DNA from: Garcia nutans
Lineage: Eukaryota; Streptophyta; Magnoliopsida; Malpighiales; Euphorbiaceae
Length of the DNA stretch: 64,000 nt
Direction of reading: 5' to 3'
NCBI GenBank assembly: GCA_947685225.1
Contig: CANTUV010000072.1
Location: 8,866,001 to 8,930,000 of the forward strand
Shown: positions 35,401-46,170 of the stretch, one piece after another
Position numbering within the stretch: position 1 is the stretch's first letter
Layout: every line of letters begins with the position of its first letter
Program-made: the position numbers and the translations under genes
Notes under the pieces: model-generated
Database searches by the model: none
Told to the model about the DNA's origin: nothing
What the model saw: only the letters and a program-made list of their open reading frames with translations

Positions 35401-36219
35401 GTTTCCAAATGGGTGGAGGCAATCCCCACCCGTACTAATGATGCTAATATTGTTGTTAAATTTGTGAAGGAAAACATTCTTAGCAGGTTTGGCACACCAA
35501 GGGTGATAGTCAGTGATGGGGGGAGCCATTTTTGCAACAGGCTGTTTGAGAAATTAATGCATAAATCCGGTGTGAAGCACAAGGTGTCGACCCCATATCA
35601 TCCACAGACCTCTGGACAAGTGGAAACATCCAATAAGCAGCTAAAAGGAATTCTGGAGAAAACAGTCAATACATCCAGGAAGGATTGGGCAAGCAGATTG
35701 TACGATGCACTATGGGCATATCGGACTGCTTTCAAAACTCCTCTAGGTATGAGTCCATATAGATTGGTGTTTGGAAAAGCTTGTCACTTACCAATGGAGT
35801 TGGAGCACAGAGCATATTGGGCAATCAAGACTCTGAATTTGGACTTGGACAAAGCGAAGAAAGAAAGATTTCTACAAATTTCAGAGTTAGATGAGCTGCG
35901 GAATGAGGCTTATGAGAGCTCGAGAATTTACAAGGATCGCACTAAAGCACTTCATGATAAAATTATAGTGCGAAAGACATTGAGTCCAGGTATGAAGGTT
36001 TTACTTTTTAACTCACGACTCCGTCTTTTTCCAGGTAAACTCAAGTCTCGATGGAGTGGTCCTTTCGAGATAACTCAGGTATATCCTTCTGGTGCAATTG
36101 AATTACTTAACTCTAGAACAGGTGAGACTTTCAAAGTGAATGGACAGAGAGTTAAGCCATACAATGAAGGATTTCAGGAAGTAAGGGTCATTGATAGTAC
36201 TTTGATTCATGAACCCTAG
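32428..36219 (+). CDS. Athila pol polyprotein (protease, RT, RNase H, integrase), intact
   Basis: An uninterrupted ORF of 1263 codons. The protease has MCDLGASVNLMP with catalytic Asp95. RT runs from about residue 405 (VSPVHVVPKKSG) to the FMDD motif (541-544). RNase H follows (about 690-810; CDASNHAVGAVLGQ, DHAALKYLL). The integrase zinc-binding residues His901, His908, Cys939 and Cys942, and the catalytic triad Asp971 (WGIDFMGPFP), Asp1030 (VIVSDGGSHF) and Glu1066 (SGQVETSNK) give the expected D-x35-E spacing. The C-terminal domain ends near VNGQRVKPYN. All key residues are present, so the encoded enzymes may still work. Reading from gag needs a frame change; the ATG at 32428 would allow separate initiation. 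Confidence 0.93.
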   Translation: MIKKDKQFSDIFNMLSKVSINLPLLEAIKNMPAYAKFFKELNTKKKRYEPNEKVIVSEVASAVLQHKLPPKLKDPGSFIIQIAMGNGKCTDGMCDLGASVNLMPYSVYLDLELGELKPTKMVLQLADRSLRFPKGVIEDVLVKVGGLIVPVDFIVLDMEVGNSSPSAHTILLGRPFMATTNTLIDVKNGKLSMTILGQTVEFSIFNTSPIPTTALYEDCSFIDCIDAVVSDVFLQTGSSDKLELALTLDSDLEIFDAELASCLETLEGAEIEELKEDPIFEPSPIEKEEKNPSLELELKELPKNLKYVFLGDHNTLPVIISSELSEGEEMRLVSELKILKRAIGWGLSDIKGISPSMCMHRITLEEGAKPVRETQRRLNPNMSEVVKKEVLKLLDEGVIYPIANSEWVSPVHVVPKKSGITVVKNENNELVPTRTTTGWRMCIDYRKLNNATQKDHFPLPFIDQMLDKLSGHSHYCFLDGLSGYYQVPIAPEDQSKTTFTCPFGTYAFRRMPFGLCNAPATFQRCMMSVFSDMIDNFIEVFMDDFSVFGNSFDNCLDKLVRVLKRCIECNLTLSWEKSHFMVTQGIVLGHVVSSKGIEVDKAKIELIAKLPPPTSVKGIRSFLGHAGFYRRFIKDFSKISQPLCHLLGKDVLFEFTAQCMQAFNSLKEKLTSAPVIVAPVWSLPFEIMCDASNHAVGAVLGQRVDKYLRVIYYASLTLNSAQMNYTTTEKEMLAVVFALDKFRAYLIGSKIIVHSDHAALKYLLTKQHAKPRLIRWVLLLQEFDFQIRDTKGSENVVVDHLSRLPYFNENLASDSIHKNLEAFPDEHLFVVIDAPWFADIANYLSCGILRSNMSFQEKKRFLHLSKFYFWDEPYLFRICKDEIVRRCVSEEEQLSVLQFCHDLHCGGHFGGRKTAEKVLQSGFYWPNLFKDAQDYCKHCDHCQRVGNIGRRNEMPLQSYVVVELFDVWGIDFMGPFPKSFGYEYILVAVDYVSKWVEAIPTRTNDANIVVKFVKENILSRFGTPRVIVSDGGSHFCNRLFEKLMHKSGVKHKVSTPYHPQTSGQVETSNKQLKGILEKTVNTSRKDWASRLYDALWAYRTAFKTPLGMSPYRLVFGKACHLPMELEHRAYWAIKTLNLDLDKAKKERFLQISELDELRNEAYESSRIYKDRTKALHDKIIVRKTLSPGMKVLLFNSRLRLFPGKLKSRWSGPFEITQVYPSGAIELLNSRTGETFKVNGQRVKPYNEGFQEVRVIDSTLIHEP

Positions 36220-36465
36220 ACCTTGCATGATGTCCAGCTATATGACATTAAAGAAGCGCTAAATGGGAGGCAACCCATCGGTTTGCATTTATTTTTCATA
36301 GTTGTACTTTTAAGTTTAACAACTTTTGATTTATGTTCGGTTTCAATAATTGGATTGTGCTTTGATCGGTTTTTCTTTACTTTGTGTTTCAGGGTGTTTA
36401 ACGAAGAAGGGTTGCAAAATCATTAAAAAGAAAAAAAAATGATTAAAGTTTATAAAAAGGCAGAA
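36220..36465 (+). other. Spacer after Athila pol
   Basis: Contains aagcgctaaatgggaggcaaccca just after pol (36255-36278), a conserved-looking block in Athila-type elements from my memory of the family. No ORF of note. Confidence 0.4.
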
Positions 36466-36715
36466 GGTGACACGGCCAAAGGACTTGGCCGTGTCCCTTG
36501 GCCGTGTCACACACTGGACACGGCCAAAAATTCTTCAAAATTTGAACGATTTTGCAATGTTTTACAGATTTGGACACACCCAGGGGACACGGCCGTGTCA
36601 CCTGGCCGTGTCCCCCAAAAACTATGAGACACGGCCGTGTGCTCTCCACTTGGCCGTGTCCCTTCACTTTCACACACAGACACGGCCATGTCAGCACACA
36701 CACGGCCGTGTCCTT
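36466..36715. repeat. GGCCGTGTC hairpin module, internal copy in Athila
   Basis: Five or more units (gacacggccaaaggacttggccgtgtccc; gggacacggccgtgtcacctggccgtgtccc; gagacacggccgtgt). It is of the same type as the LTR modules but lies between pol and the third ORF. A tttaaaaag stretch follows at 36726-36734 and a CT-rich run at 36780-36808. Confidence 0.85.
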
Positions 36716-36964
36716 CAATTTTTGCCTTTAAAAAGCCCGATTTTGCCCAGTTTTATTTCATAAATCCCTAACTTTTCTATCTTCTTCTCTCTCTCTCTCT
36801 CGTTCTCTGCAACATCAAACCCTTGATTTTTATTTTCAAATCTCCATCTCTTCTGTTAAAACTTCAAATTACTCCACCAAAACTTGAGATTATCACTTAA
36901 AACTTGCTCTTTACTCATATTATTTTGATTTAATTCAGTTTTGGGTGTTATTTTCTCAGATTTC

Positions 36965-38088
36965 ATGTCGCCGAGAACTAAAATTGTACCACACCGAAAG
37001 AAGAAGAAATCTGGAGCAGAAGGAGCTTCGTCATCTTCCTCAACTTTATCTCACAAGAGGGCAAGTCTTTTGGCTCGGGGTTTTTTTCCGACAAGGTATG
37101 TGAATGACGAATCTTTAGATGCCTTGCAAATGAGAACTGCTTTTTATAGATATGTGCAATATCTTGGGTGGGAAACTTTTGTTTCATTGAGACCTCTGCA
37201 TTTGAGGAGCTCACCCTAGAATTTTTGGCAACTCTTAAAGTGGAAAGAGATGATAAGAAAATTTGCAGGAGACTGATGTTTAAATTAATGGGTTAATCAT
37301 TTGTGCATACTATTGATCAGTTGAATGATATATATGGTTTTCATCACCATGGAGAAAGATCGATACCCAAAGATTTTAGACAACAGTTTGCTTGGTGTGC
37401 CTTAGGCTCGGGTACTTATGTGGCCAAATCGGCCAAAGCATCTAAATTACGGAACCCTAACTTGAGATATTTGCACAGGTTTATGTCATGTGGGTTCTTT
37501 GCAAGGAAGGAGAGCCCGAGTGTGGTTGAGTCGAGTGAGCTATTTTTCTTGGACTGTGTTTTGAATGAAATGAATATTAGTGCCGGCTATTGGTTAGCCG
37601 ATATTTTTGATTCTGTAGCTAATAAAAGGAGGGGGGCTATTTGTGTTGGAGGATTGATCACTACATTAGCAGTAGCCCTTGTGGAGGATTTTGACCCGAG
37701 TACTACTCGGATGACTCGAATTTTGGTTAATGATTCCTTGGATTTAGCTATACTGGCGAAGATGCACATGGTGGTGCATAGAAGAGGGACCTTTGTGATG
37801 CCGTCAGCTGAGCTTGAAGCACTGGGGGACAGGCAGAAGAGAGCCCGGATTGAAGAGGAGTCTGACTCGGATTCTCTTGACTTAGATGAGGATGCTCCGG
37901 TCTCGGAACATCAAGAGGTACTTCTGAGGATTGAGGTCCTGGAGGGCAAAGTGGATCGATTGGATAGCAAGGTGGATCGTAACCATGCTGAGATCTTACA
38001 GCAGATGGAACAGATTAACAGTAACCTTGCAACGATCTTGAGTCTCCATCCCTCAGCTGCATCATCTTCCCGCCCACATTTTCCATAG
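36965..38088 (+). pseudogene. Third ORF of the Athila element (ATHILA ORF-1-like), broken
   Basis: The ATG at 36965 begins MSPRTKIVPHRKKKK, a basic, nuclear-signal-like start. The ORF reads to about 37185, where a one-base frame change occurs (the track in the first frame stops at 37219). It resumes in frame AFEELTLEFLATLKVE, has a taa at 37294-37296, and continues FVHTIDQLNDIYGFH to the end at 38088. The C-terminal part includes an acidic patch and a heptad-like coiled coil (LRIEVLEGKVDRLDSKVDRN). It resembles the plant 'ATHILA ORF-1' family. This position is called env-like in some elements, but I see no signal peptide or transmembrane segment. Function unknown. Confidence 0.75.
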
Positions 38089-39663
38089 ATTTTCAGTCCT
38101 TGCTTTATTTTATTTAGTGTACTCTTGTTTTATTTTTCGTTTTTGTTATTTATGTTAAAACTTTTGTGTTTGGATATTTTCTTGTACTTTTGTTATAAAA
38201 CTTTTGTGTTTGTGATGGAAAGCTAGGATTTTGCCTCACCAGGTACGATGGAAGACAGGTTGTCCTTTAACTCTTATTATTTATTATTCTTGTTTTCCAT
38301 TGAGGACAATGTCAATTTTATATGTGGGGTACTCTTTAAGCTTTCCTTTAATTCTTGTTTTGCTTATTGTGGTTGTTTTGTTTTTTGTGTTTTTTGTGCA
38401 TGGTATAATTGTTGAAAATTTATTGATCTTTTCTTTGATTCTAGCATTATAGTTGAGACTTTGGTATCAGCATAGAAATGAGCATTTGAATTCATTCGGG
38501 ATTAATTTTCGCATTCTGCAATTCATGACATGTAAATCTTTGTGAACCCACCTGTGTGAGCTTTGAGCCTTATAAAATTTGATATTTTTGTCAATTGATT
38601 TTCTTTTCTTAAGTGTGCACCTTCATGATGTTGCATCTCTAGAGTTTGCTTTTGCATACTTATTGAACTCACATTATGATTTAATCTCAAGTTTTAAAAT
38701 GATGAAGGCAAATTAGGTTAGCCCCTTTAGCTTAAAGAGACTTCCCTTTATATTGATTTCCTTAGTGAGCCAAGTTGAGCCATTGACTGTTTCTTGTTTG
38801 ATTAACACAATTCTCAACTTAACATGTTCTTACTATCATCATACCTATGCATTAAGGAATGGAGTTGTATGATTAGACAATAGGGTAGTTTATTTCAAGT
38901 GTGGGGTAAGTAAAAAAAAATAATATGGAATTCCTAATTGAGGGTTGAAATGCATACTTTGCATATTGTATTTGATTAAGAGTCAGTATTCTTTTCCTCT
39001 ACATTTTAAGCTAGATGTTCCATTAAGTTTATACTTTGTATATATATATATATAAATATAAACTCAATAAAAAAAAATAAAAAATAAAACAAAAAGTGAA
39101 AATAAAACAAAAAGAGATATATATATATATATATATATAAAGTTCATATATTTTCTAGCCTTAGAGGAATTTTGACTCGTGTACTTTTCTTTTAGTGTGC
39201 AAGTATGTAAGATTGCTAAGGGTTGGTGAGTATGCTATTTGAAGGAGTTATGAAATTCTTAGCAAGAGTAGTGTCTAATTTAGATACTCCATTTCTTGAT
39301 GCTCCACTTAAATGTCTTTTCTCACACCTTACCTTAGCCCCATTACATCCAAATAAAAGACCTTCAGATTATTTCTTGAGAAAATCAGTGAGGGAGATTG
39401 GATAATTAAGCAAGTTTATGGCAGTATGCACTCATGAGTGGTATGAGTGATTAACCTTTGAAATCAAGTGAAACACTTAGTTGAGAGATAAGATTTGTAT
39501 GTCTGGATCAATGAATGAGTTAAGAATATCTTGATTGAAGGAAATTGCAATTATTTATGTCTGATGTCTTAAAGTATTTCATCTATGTTCTGGAATTATA
39601 GTTAAGGTTGTTTGAATTTTTAATTTATGCCATGTGAATTTGCTTGAAGACAAGCAAAGTTTT
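38089..39663 (+). other. 3' untranslated region of the Athila element
   Basis: No gene. It has an aggacaatg..atgtggggta block (38303-38329) and ttcaagtgtggggtaag (38897-38913), both resembling the true PPT, then a (ta)n microsatellite at 39040-39055 and 39118-39140. Confidence 0.6.
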
Positions 39664-39677
39664 AAGTGTGGGGTAGT
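39664..39677 (+). other. Polypurine tract of the Athila element
   Basis: aagtgtggggtagt directly precedes the 3' LTR start. Two similar sequences occur upstream (38897, 38316). Confidence 0.75.
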
Positions 39678-41404
39678 TGTTTTATTAGTTTTTGTTATAA
39701 GTTTTGTGTCTTGTTTATTAGGTTAATTATTGTTTTATTTAGGTATTTTGTTAGTTTTTATCGATTTGTCTAGTGTTTTCTTTAATTGTGAAGTTTTAGT
39801 TTATTTTTAGTTTTATGTCGTTTTTTATCTAGTTTTTAGTTTGTGTTTATGTTTTGTCGGTTATTGTTTATTTACTTCGTGTTTTAAGTTTGTTTTGAGT
39901 TTTGTGTTAGGTTAAAACAGGCAAGGAAATGAATTGAAGATGAAATGGGTAGTAGCTGACACTGGCAGAGGACACGGCCAAGTCACTGGCCGTGTCCCAT
40001 ACCAAGTTAAAAGGAAGAACAAGTCCCAGTAGCAGACACAAGCAAGGGACACGGCCAAGTCATGTGGCCATGTCCCTCCAAAGAAGAGCAACACGGCCAA
40101 GTCACCATGACTTGGCCGTGTCCCACTTGTTACCAAAGGAAAGGGAGGTCAACAATTACACAGAAACGAACACAGGCAAGGGACACGGCCGTGTCTCCTG
40201 GCCGTGTCCCTCCCATCTCACTCACACGGCCAAGTCAAGCTCCACTTGGCCGTGTCACTCAACAAAGAAGAAAAGAAGACCAAAAGCAACAGAGGAGGAC
40301 ACATGCAGGGGACACGGCCGTGTCATCTGGCCGTGTCCCTCCATCAAGCCCTCACATGGCCATGTCCCTCATCACCTGGCCGTGTCCCTCATGTTCCAAG
40401 CCCGCATCGGATTTTTAACGCGTACGACTCATATAAAAGGAAAAGAAAGTTAGGGTTTAGGGGTCTTTTGACGATTTTGAGAGCAAATTAGCCATCTGAG
40501 AGAGATCTTAGGGTTTAAACATTTGTTTTCTTGGATTTTGATTTTACTTTGGATTAAACTAGTTTAGATTAGATTGTTCATGCCATTATTTCATCCTTTT
40601 TGCAAGATTCGATCAAGAGATTCATCAAAAGCTTCAAGGAGTTTGTAACTTGGTTTTATTCTTAAACTTTGTCTCTTTAGTTTCATTGAAATTGTGTTTA
40701 TGAACATTATCATGTCTAAATTGATTTATTTGATTATTAATGAGATGAGTATGCTTGATAACATCATGAACTAATTTAATCTAGTCTAGGGTTTGTATGG
40801 ATTTGCTATGAATTGTATGAATTGGTTATTCTCTTAACTATTGATTTCTTTAGCCTTTATTGAATGAAAAATTGTCACATATAATTGATTGGCCACCAAT
40901 TGTGTGTTTTAGGTATTAGATGATGGATTGAGAGATGAAATCTAATGCTGGAACAATTCAATTAAGGACTTAGGTGAATTAGAGATATAACCTATTAAAA
41001 AGATTGTTTCAATTATAACAAGATTAGTTGTAAGAGGTTTGAATGCGAGAGCTTATTTCCTTGACTCAATTAATTAAGTTGCTTGAGATTTAATCTTAGA
41101 AATTAAATTAGTTAAGTGGAATAACCGTTCATACATATGAGTAGTAAAGAAGTGCAAACCCTAGACCATTCTATCAAGTGAATCAAAACACAGCTCAATT
41201 TACTTTTATTGTTTTAAACTTTAATCAATCTTCTTCATTATTTAGCAATTTATAAATCTCTTTATTACTTGTTAAACATAATCTGATAAGCAATTAACCA
41301 CTTTGGCTTCCTTGAGAGAACGACCTTGGGGCAATCACCTTTGCTACAGCTACCTCGTATACTTGCGAGTGACGCTTTGTGGTAGAGTTAATTTGAGCGC
41401 AACA
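39678..41404 (+). repeat. 3' LTR of the Athila element
   Basis: 1727 bp, the same length as 28948-30674. The hairpin module is at 39920-40400 and TATA at 40432. Several of the differences between the LTRs lie in the hairpin arms (for example ggccatgtccctc for ggccgtgtccctc), mostly G to A or C to T. Confidence 0.95.
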
Positions 41405-41409
41405 GTTAC

Positions 41410-42637
41410 TTTCCCAAAAGCTTTAAAAATATTTTTTTTTTGCCTTATAAACTTTAAATCGTTGGTTTATTTTCATAAAATTCCATAAAATCTTCAATTG
41501 CTTTTTCCAAATCCTAAAAATCATGCATCACTGAGACCATAAATTCTAAAACACTAAACCCAAATTCAACTTCTAAACCTAAAATATTAAACTCTAACTC
41601 CTTTAAAACCTTAAACACTAATTTTTTTTTTCTAAACCTTAATCCTTTAAAACATTAAGAACCATAAAACCACAAATATTCTAAATTTACACAGTAAGCT
41701 TGAAATCACCATTTAAAACCATGAATCAAAAGTATTTTAAAGTGTCCAAAACCCCAATTTTATGATTTCATCATTCAAACCTTAATTTGTTTAATCAAAG
41801 AGTTTTACTAACCTTTAAAACATAAAATTCTCAATCTATTTTAATTCCATAAAAAGTCACAGTAGCTATAATTGGACTTTTATTTGCTTTATTTAATTCT
41901 ATATTTGATTATGATTTGATTTATTTCTTATGCTTTAATTTATTTAATTTCAATGCTTGATTTATTTAATTTATCATGGATGGATGTTTATTTTATATTT
42001 TGATTAATAGCTTTGATGAATGATTTATTTATGGTGAATGGTTATTTATTTTATCAATATATTTAGATTCCAAATGTTGTAAGAGGTATGTTTCCACTTG
42101 GTGGGTACCTCATTAGTTAAATATCATGTAATTTAATTTGCTTTTCTATTTTAGAACCAATGTAAAGGGCATGTTTCTACCTTTCGGTGGGTGTCCTATC
42201 TAGGCATGTGATGTAAGGACATATTTCTATCTTCGGATGGGTGTCCATTTATTTGTTTTGTTTTGTTTGAACATTGCTTTGATTTTAATATAATGATGCT
42301 TTCTTTTTATTGTGTGTAGTATGGATAATATTGTTATATTTAATAATTTTATAATATTAAGACCTGTAAAGGAGGCCGGTTCCAATGAACCGGGCGTTGT
42401 GGGGGTGCTGGGCCATTTCTCACCTTCCCCACACGTACCCAACTTTCCGAACCCATTAGGGGGTTAGGGATTCCTTAGGAATTGAGTCATCCACCCCTTT
42501 CTTTTTCCCGGCCCTTCCGGGTGGCGTCTCCATTTTCTCTGGACTTAGGTCCGTGTTCTCTAAGGCCCCGAGCCTAAACAGTGCCGAAGTCTCAAGAACC
42601 ATTCCACCGAGAGCGGGGGCAAAAATCTCTGCTCACA
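41410..42637 (+). repeat. 5' LTR of Tat-3, second part
   Basis: Continues from 28947 after the duplicated gttac: the joined text matches the uninterrupted partner at 47519-47545. It ends at the typical gctcaca. It holds a short GC-richer block (42361-42640) shared by all Tat LTRs here. Confidence 0.9.
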
Positions 42638-42638
42638 G

Positions 42639-42654
42639 TGGCGACTCCACTGGG
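42639..42654 (+). other. Primer-binding site of Tat-3
   Basis: tggcgactccactggg one base after the LTR, identical with Tat-2. Confidence 0.75.
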
Positions 42655-43825
42655 TATAAGAGAAGTTGATCCATTGGTCTTTATATTATTCTATTCTTTC
42701 TTATAATGATATTATCCATTGCATCATCCTAGATTGCATCGTGTGCGTGAGTTAGGACGCCCGTGTTACCCGTGTTATGTTATGTAAGGGATACCATACT
42801 TTCACTCAAGGTATGGAGATCGAGCATGGCATAACCACTCATAGCCTCATACCATTTGGTATATTCTTGCTATGGGAACCTAAGCCTTTTTACCCAAAGA
42901 CTAAAGCTCATGTAATTGGCCTAGTTATTTTCCTTAGGTTTTACCCCAAATGCATGTTGTTTGACTATGGTTAATTTATTTGGGCTTAAATCATGGCTTA
43001 TTTGGTTTGTTCTTTTTCTAATATGACCTAAGTATATTGTAAGCTCAAAAGAAATTTTTCTTTAAAGTCCAAAAGACCAAAGCTATTTTCAAAATTTTTT
43101 AAGATGGTCTTTGGACATAAGACTTTTCTAAAAATAAATAAAAAATTCTTTTGCTCATGGCCCAAATACTAAGCCCAAAATACATTTTTTTAAGATCTTT
43201 TTTTAATGGGCTTAGAAACAAAATTGTTTTTATCCAATCTTTCCTTACAAAGAGCTTGCAAATTATTTAGGTCAATTGAGAAATACCAAAAATCAATTGT
43301 GAGCCTAGTTTATACTAAGAATAAATTAACCATGGGCTTGTTTTTGGCATGAACCATTAGTTACCTTTTTTAAGTGAGAAATCTATCTATAATAAACCTA
43401 TCAATTTAGTTTTAATCCAACATAGCATAAAAGCTACTTTAGTTGGTTGAATGGATTAAAACCTAATTAATGAGAATTATCATGGATTGATTTCCATTTT
43501 TGAAAATATAACTATTGGTTGAAATGTCCGAGGTAATTATTCGAAAGCAAGGTACCCCATGTTGGTATTTTGTTAACCATATACCTAGGAAAAGAGACTT
43601 GCCATTCATGTGTGGGTGTTATAAGGTTGGAAGGAACGTCCTATTTGTCCTTGTTTGTTGATTGTTTTGTGCATACATGCATACATGCATACATTTGCAT
43701 CTCATATCATTGATCCTTTCTGGCTCACAACCCTGGATTACGAAAGTTCAAAAGCTTACAACAATCTGACCTATACCAGAGACAAAGAATCCAGTAATGA
43801 TTCAATCACTTACTCACCAAAAATA
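42655..43825 (+). other. Leader of Tat-3
   Basis: No gene; collinear with Tat-2 8915-9785, then continues further. The catacatgcatacatgcatacat run at 43671-43694 is a small tandem repeat. Confidence 0.6.
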
Positions 43826-44362
43826 ATGGATCCCGAACAAATTCAAAGAATGGTGGATGATGCCCTCAATGCCAAGATGGAAGAAATAAAAGAGGCCATG
43901 GCCGAGACCATAAAGAATCAACTAGCTGCAATTTTAGGAAACAAGGTCGAAGCATCTGCTAGTACCAAGAAAGATAAAGGGAAGACTAAAGTTAGTGAAG
44001 TGATTTTTGATGATGAAAAGGTGATCATTGATGACGATGATGATTGGGCTCAATACTACCAAGATGTTCAAGAGAAGAAGAAAGAACCGAAGGTTGTTGA
44101 GAAAGCGACTATTGAAAAGACCGTTATAGATATGTTAATTTGGAAAAATCAAGTCCTGAGGTATATTGACATTGATCTGCCAAAGCCAACATTTGATTTC
44201 AAAAAAAAAAAAGAAAGTTTTGTCATACAAAGCCTTCAAGTTAAGGGAAGTATGTTGAACCTCCAAAGGACACATTGGGCAAAGGAAGGGATTTTTGGCA
44301 AGGTCATGAAGAAGCTATCAACCGACATGCTAAAACATAGTTGGAAATGGATGCATCCCTGA
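43826..44362 (+). pseudogene. gag N-terminal part of Tat-3 (truncated)
   Basis: The ATG at 43826 gives MDPEQIQRMVDDALNAKMEE, a helix-prone start common in Tat gag proteins, then an acidic segment (IIDDDDDWAQYYQD) and a short part ending HSWKWMHP at the stop. The usual core and knuckle are absent; 3' region sequence begins right after. It might be the joint of a large deletion that removed the rest of gag and all of pol. An in-frame reading upstream to 43655 lacks sense in homologues. Confidence 0.6.
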
Positions 44363-45000
44363 CTCTGCTACTTAGGGTCTCCACCACTCATGTTTTCATC
44401 ATCTTGAAGATAAAAGCCAAATGCAAAGCTTTCGATCATTCCAATGCGAGACTTGAATGAGCGTCAAAAAGGAACCAATGAGAATGCTTCTACTAATCAC
44501 CTCGGTCTCTGAGTCAATGGAATGATTGTAAGTATCATTCATGCATATCATGCATACATGAACATATCACATTGCACTTTCTTGTCTTAATGAACAGCAA
44601 ACACCCTGCAAATTAAAGAATCAAAAAGAAGATATCAAATCAAGGGGGCATGGAAAGCCTATTCGCTTGTGGAAGACCCAGTCGCTTTGCAAAGAGAAGA
44701 AATGCGTGCTTATGCAAAGAACTAGACAAGAAAAACATCAATCAAAGCTTGCATGGATAAAATCTTTGGTTTGAGCCTACACAGGGGGCAAAGTTTCTCC
44801 TTTTCAATTTTTTGAGTTTATATACCAAATATTTTTAAACTCACTTACAAATATTTTGCCACATAGGGGGGGCAAGGAGAGCATATAAGGTCCAATTAAA
44901 AATAGTTAAATCTTTGCAAAAAGGAAGAACAAAACAATAGAACATTAGAACTCTCAAAAGAATGAAGATGCAAAAGACAAAAGACTAATCTAGCTAAAAG
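44363..45000 (+). other. 3' untranslated region of Tat-3
   Basis: No ORF. Two G-rich PPT-like tracts are present, cacagggggcaaag (44779-44792) and cataggggggcaagg (44864-44879). Confidence 0.5.
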
Positions 45001-45004
45001 AGCT

Positions 45005-45410
45005 GAAGCCAGGGTAAAGACCCGACCTCCAATGGATAAAGACCCATGTTTCAAGGGTAAAGACCCAATCTCAAAGGATGAAGATCCATTTGCAAGGGTG
45101 AAGACCCGATCTCAAAGGATGAAGATCCATTTTTCAAGGGTGAAGACCCAATCTCAAAGGATGAAGATCCATTTGCAAGGGTGATGACCAAATCTCAAAG
45201 GATGAAGATCCATTTTTCAAGGGTGAAGACCCGATCTCAATGGATGAAGATCCATTCGCAAGGGTGAAGACCGGATCTCAAAGGATGAAGATCCATTTTT
45301 TTAAGGGTAAAGACCCGATGTGAAAAGATGAAGATTCATTTTCAAGGATGAAGACCCGATCTCAAAGGATGAAGATCCATTTTGAGGGTGAAAAACCACA
45401 ATGCATAGAA
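45005..45410 (+). repeat. Mini-hairpin array a: gggtgaagaccc / ggatgaagatcc
   Basis: About nine copies of a roughly 43-bp unit containing two alternating tiny hairpins, gggt-gaag-accc and ggat-gaag-atcc. Both have the loop gaag and 4-5 bp arms. Units differ slightly in spacing and length of T runs. Confidence 0.85.
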
Positions 45411-45459
45411 TAACCGAAGCAGTCATATTTCTCAAATGGTAAAAGGTCAGTCAAACTCA

Positions 45460-45895
45460 ATCTCGGGTCCAAGCACCCAAATTCAAATTAATCTCGGGTC
45501 CAAGCACCCAATCTCTGGTCCAAGTACCTAAATCAATTCAAGCTCGGGTCCAAGCACCCAACCGCGGGTCTAAGTACCCAAATTAATTCAAGCTCTGGTC
45601 CAAGCACCCAATCTGGGATCCAAGTACCCAAATTCAATTCAAGCTCGGGTCCAAGCACCCAATCTCAGGTCTAAGTACCCAAATCAATTCAAGCTCGGGT
45701 CCAAGCACCCAATCTCGGGTCCAAGTACCAAAATTCAAATCAATCTCGGGTCCAAGTAATTCAAGCTCGGGTCCAAGCATCCAATCTCGGGTCCAAGTAC
45801 CCAAATTCAACCAATCTCGGGTCTAAGTACCCAAATCAAATAAATTTCAGGTCCAATTACCCAAATCAAATTCAATCTTGGGTCCAAGTACCCAA
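45460..45895 (+). repeat. Mini-hairpin array b: gggtccaagcaccc
   Basis: About twenty copies of ctcgggtccaagcacccaa or ...gtaccca in 20-45 bp units; each is gggt-ccaag(c/t)-accc. Confidence 0.85.
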
Positions 45896-46170
45896 ATCCG
45901 ATTTAGGATTGAGTATCCAAATCCAATTAGGATCGAGTATCCAAATCAAGTTTAGGATCAAGTATCCAAACCCAATTTAGGATCGAGTGTCCCAATCCAA
46001 CTTAGGATCGAGTATCCAAGTCCAGTTAGGATCGAGTATCCCAATCCAATTTAGGATCGAGTATCCAAATCCAGTTTAGATCGAGTATCCCAATCTAATT
46101 TAGGATCGAGTATCCAAATCCAGTTAGGATCGAGTATCCAAATCTAGTTTAGGATCGAGTATCCAAACCT
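45896..46170 (+). repeat. Mini-hairpin array c: ggatcgagtatcc
   Basis: About eleven 23-26 bp units of taggatcgagtatccaaat type, arms ggat/atcc around cgagt. Confidence 0.85.

Larger units (their letters stand above)
28948..41404 (+). mobile_element. Athila-lineage Ty3/gypsy element, nearly intact
   Basis: The LTRs are each 1727 bp (28948-30674 and 39678-41404) and start tgttttatta and end gcgcaaca. The duplication gttac is exact (28943-28947, 41405-41409). A PBS of tRNA-Asp type, gag, an uninterrupted pol, a third ORF and a PPT are present. I count about 16 LTR differences by eye (about 0.9%). It is the youngest element in the nest, consistent with being inside the LTR of Tat-3. Damage is small: one gag stop, a one-base frame change between gag and pol, and a broken third ORF. 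Confidence 0.95.

Noticed and set aside
36965..38088. A retroviral envelope gene in the Athila element
   Set aside because: The position fits, but no signal peptide, transmembrane helix or cysteine pattern is visible; the sequence resembles the ATHILA ORF-1 family with a coiled coil.
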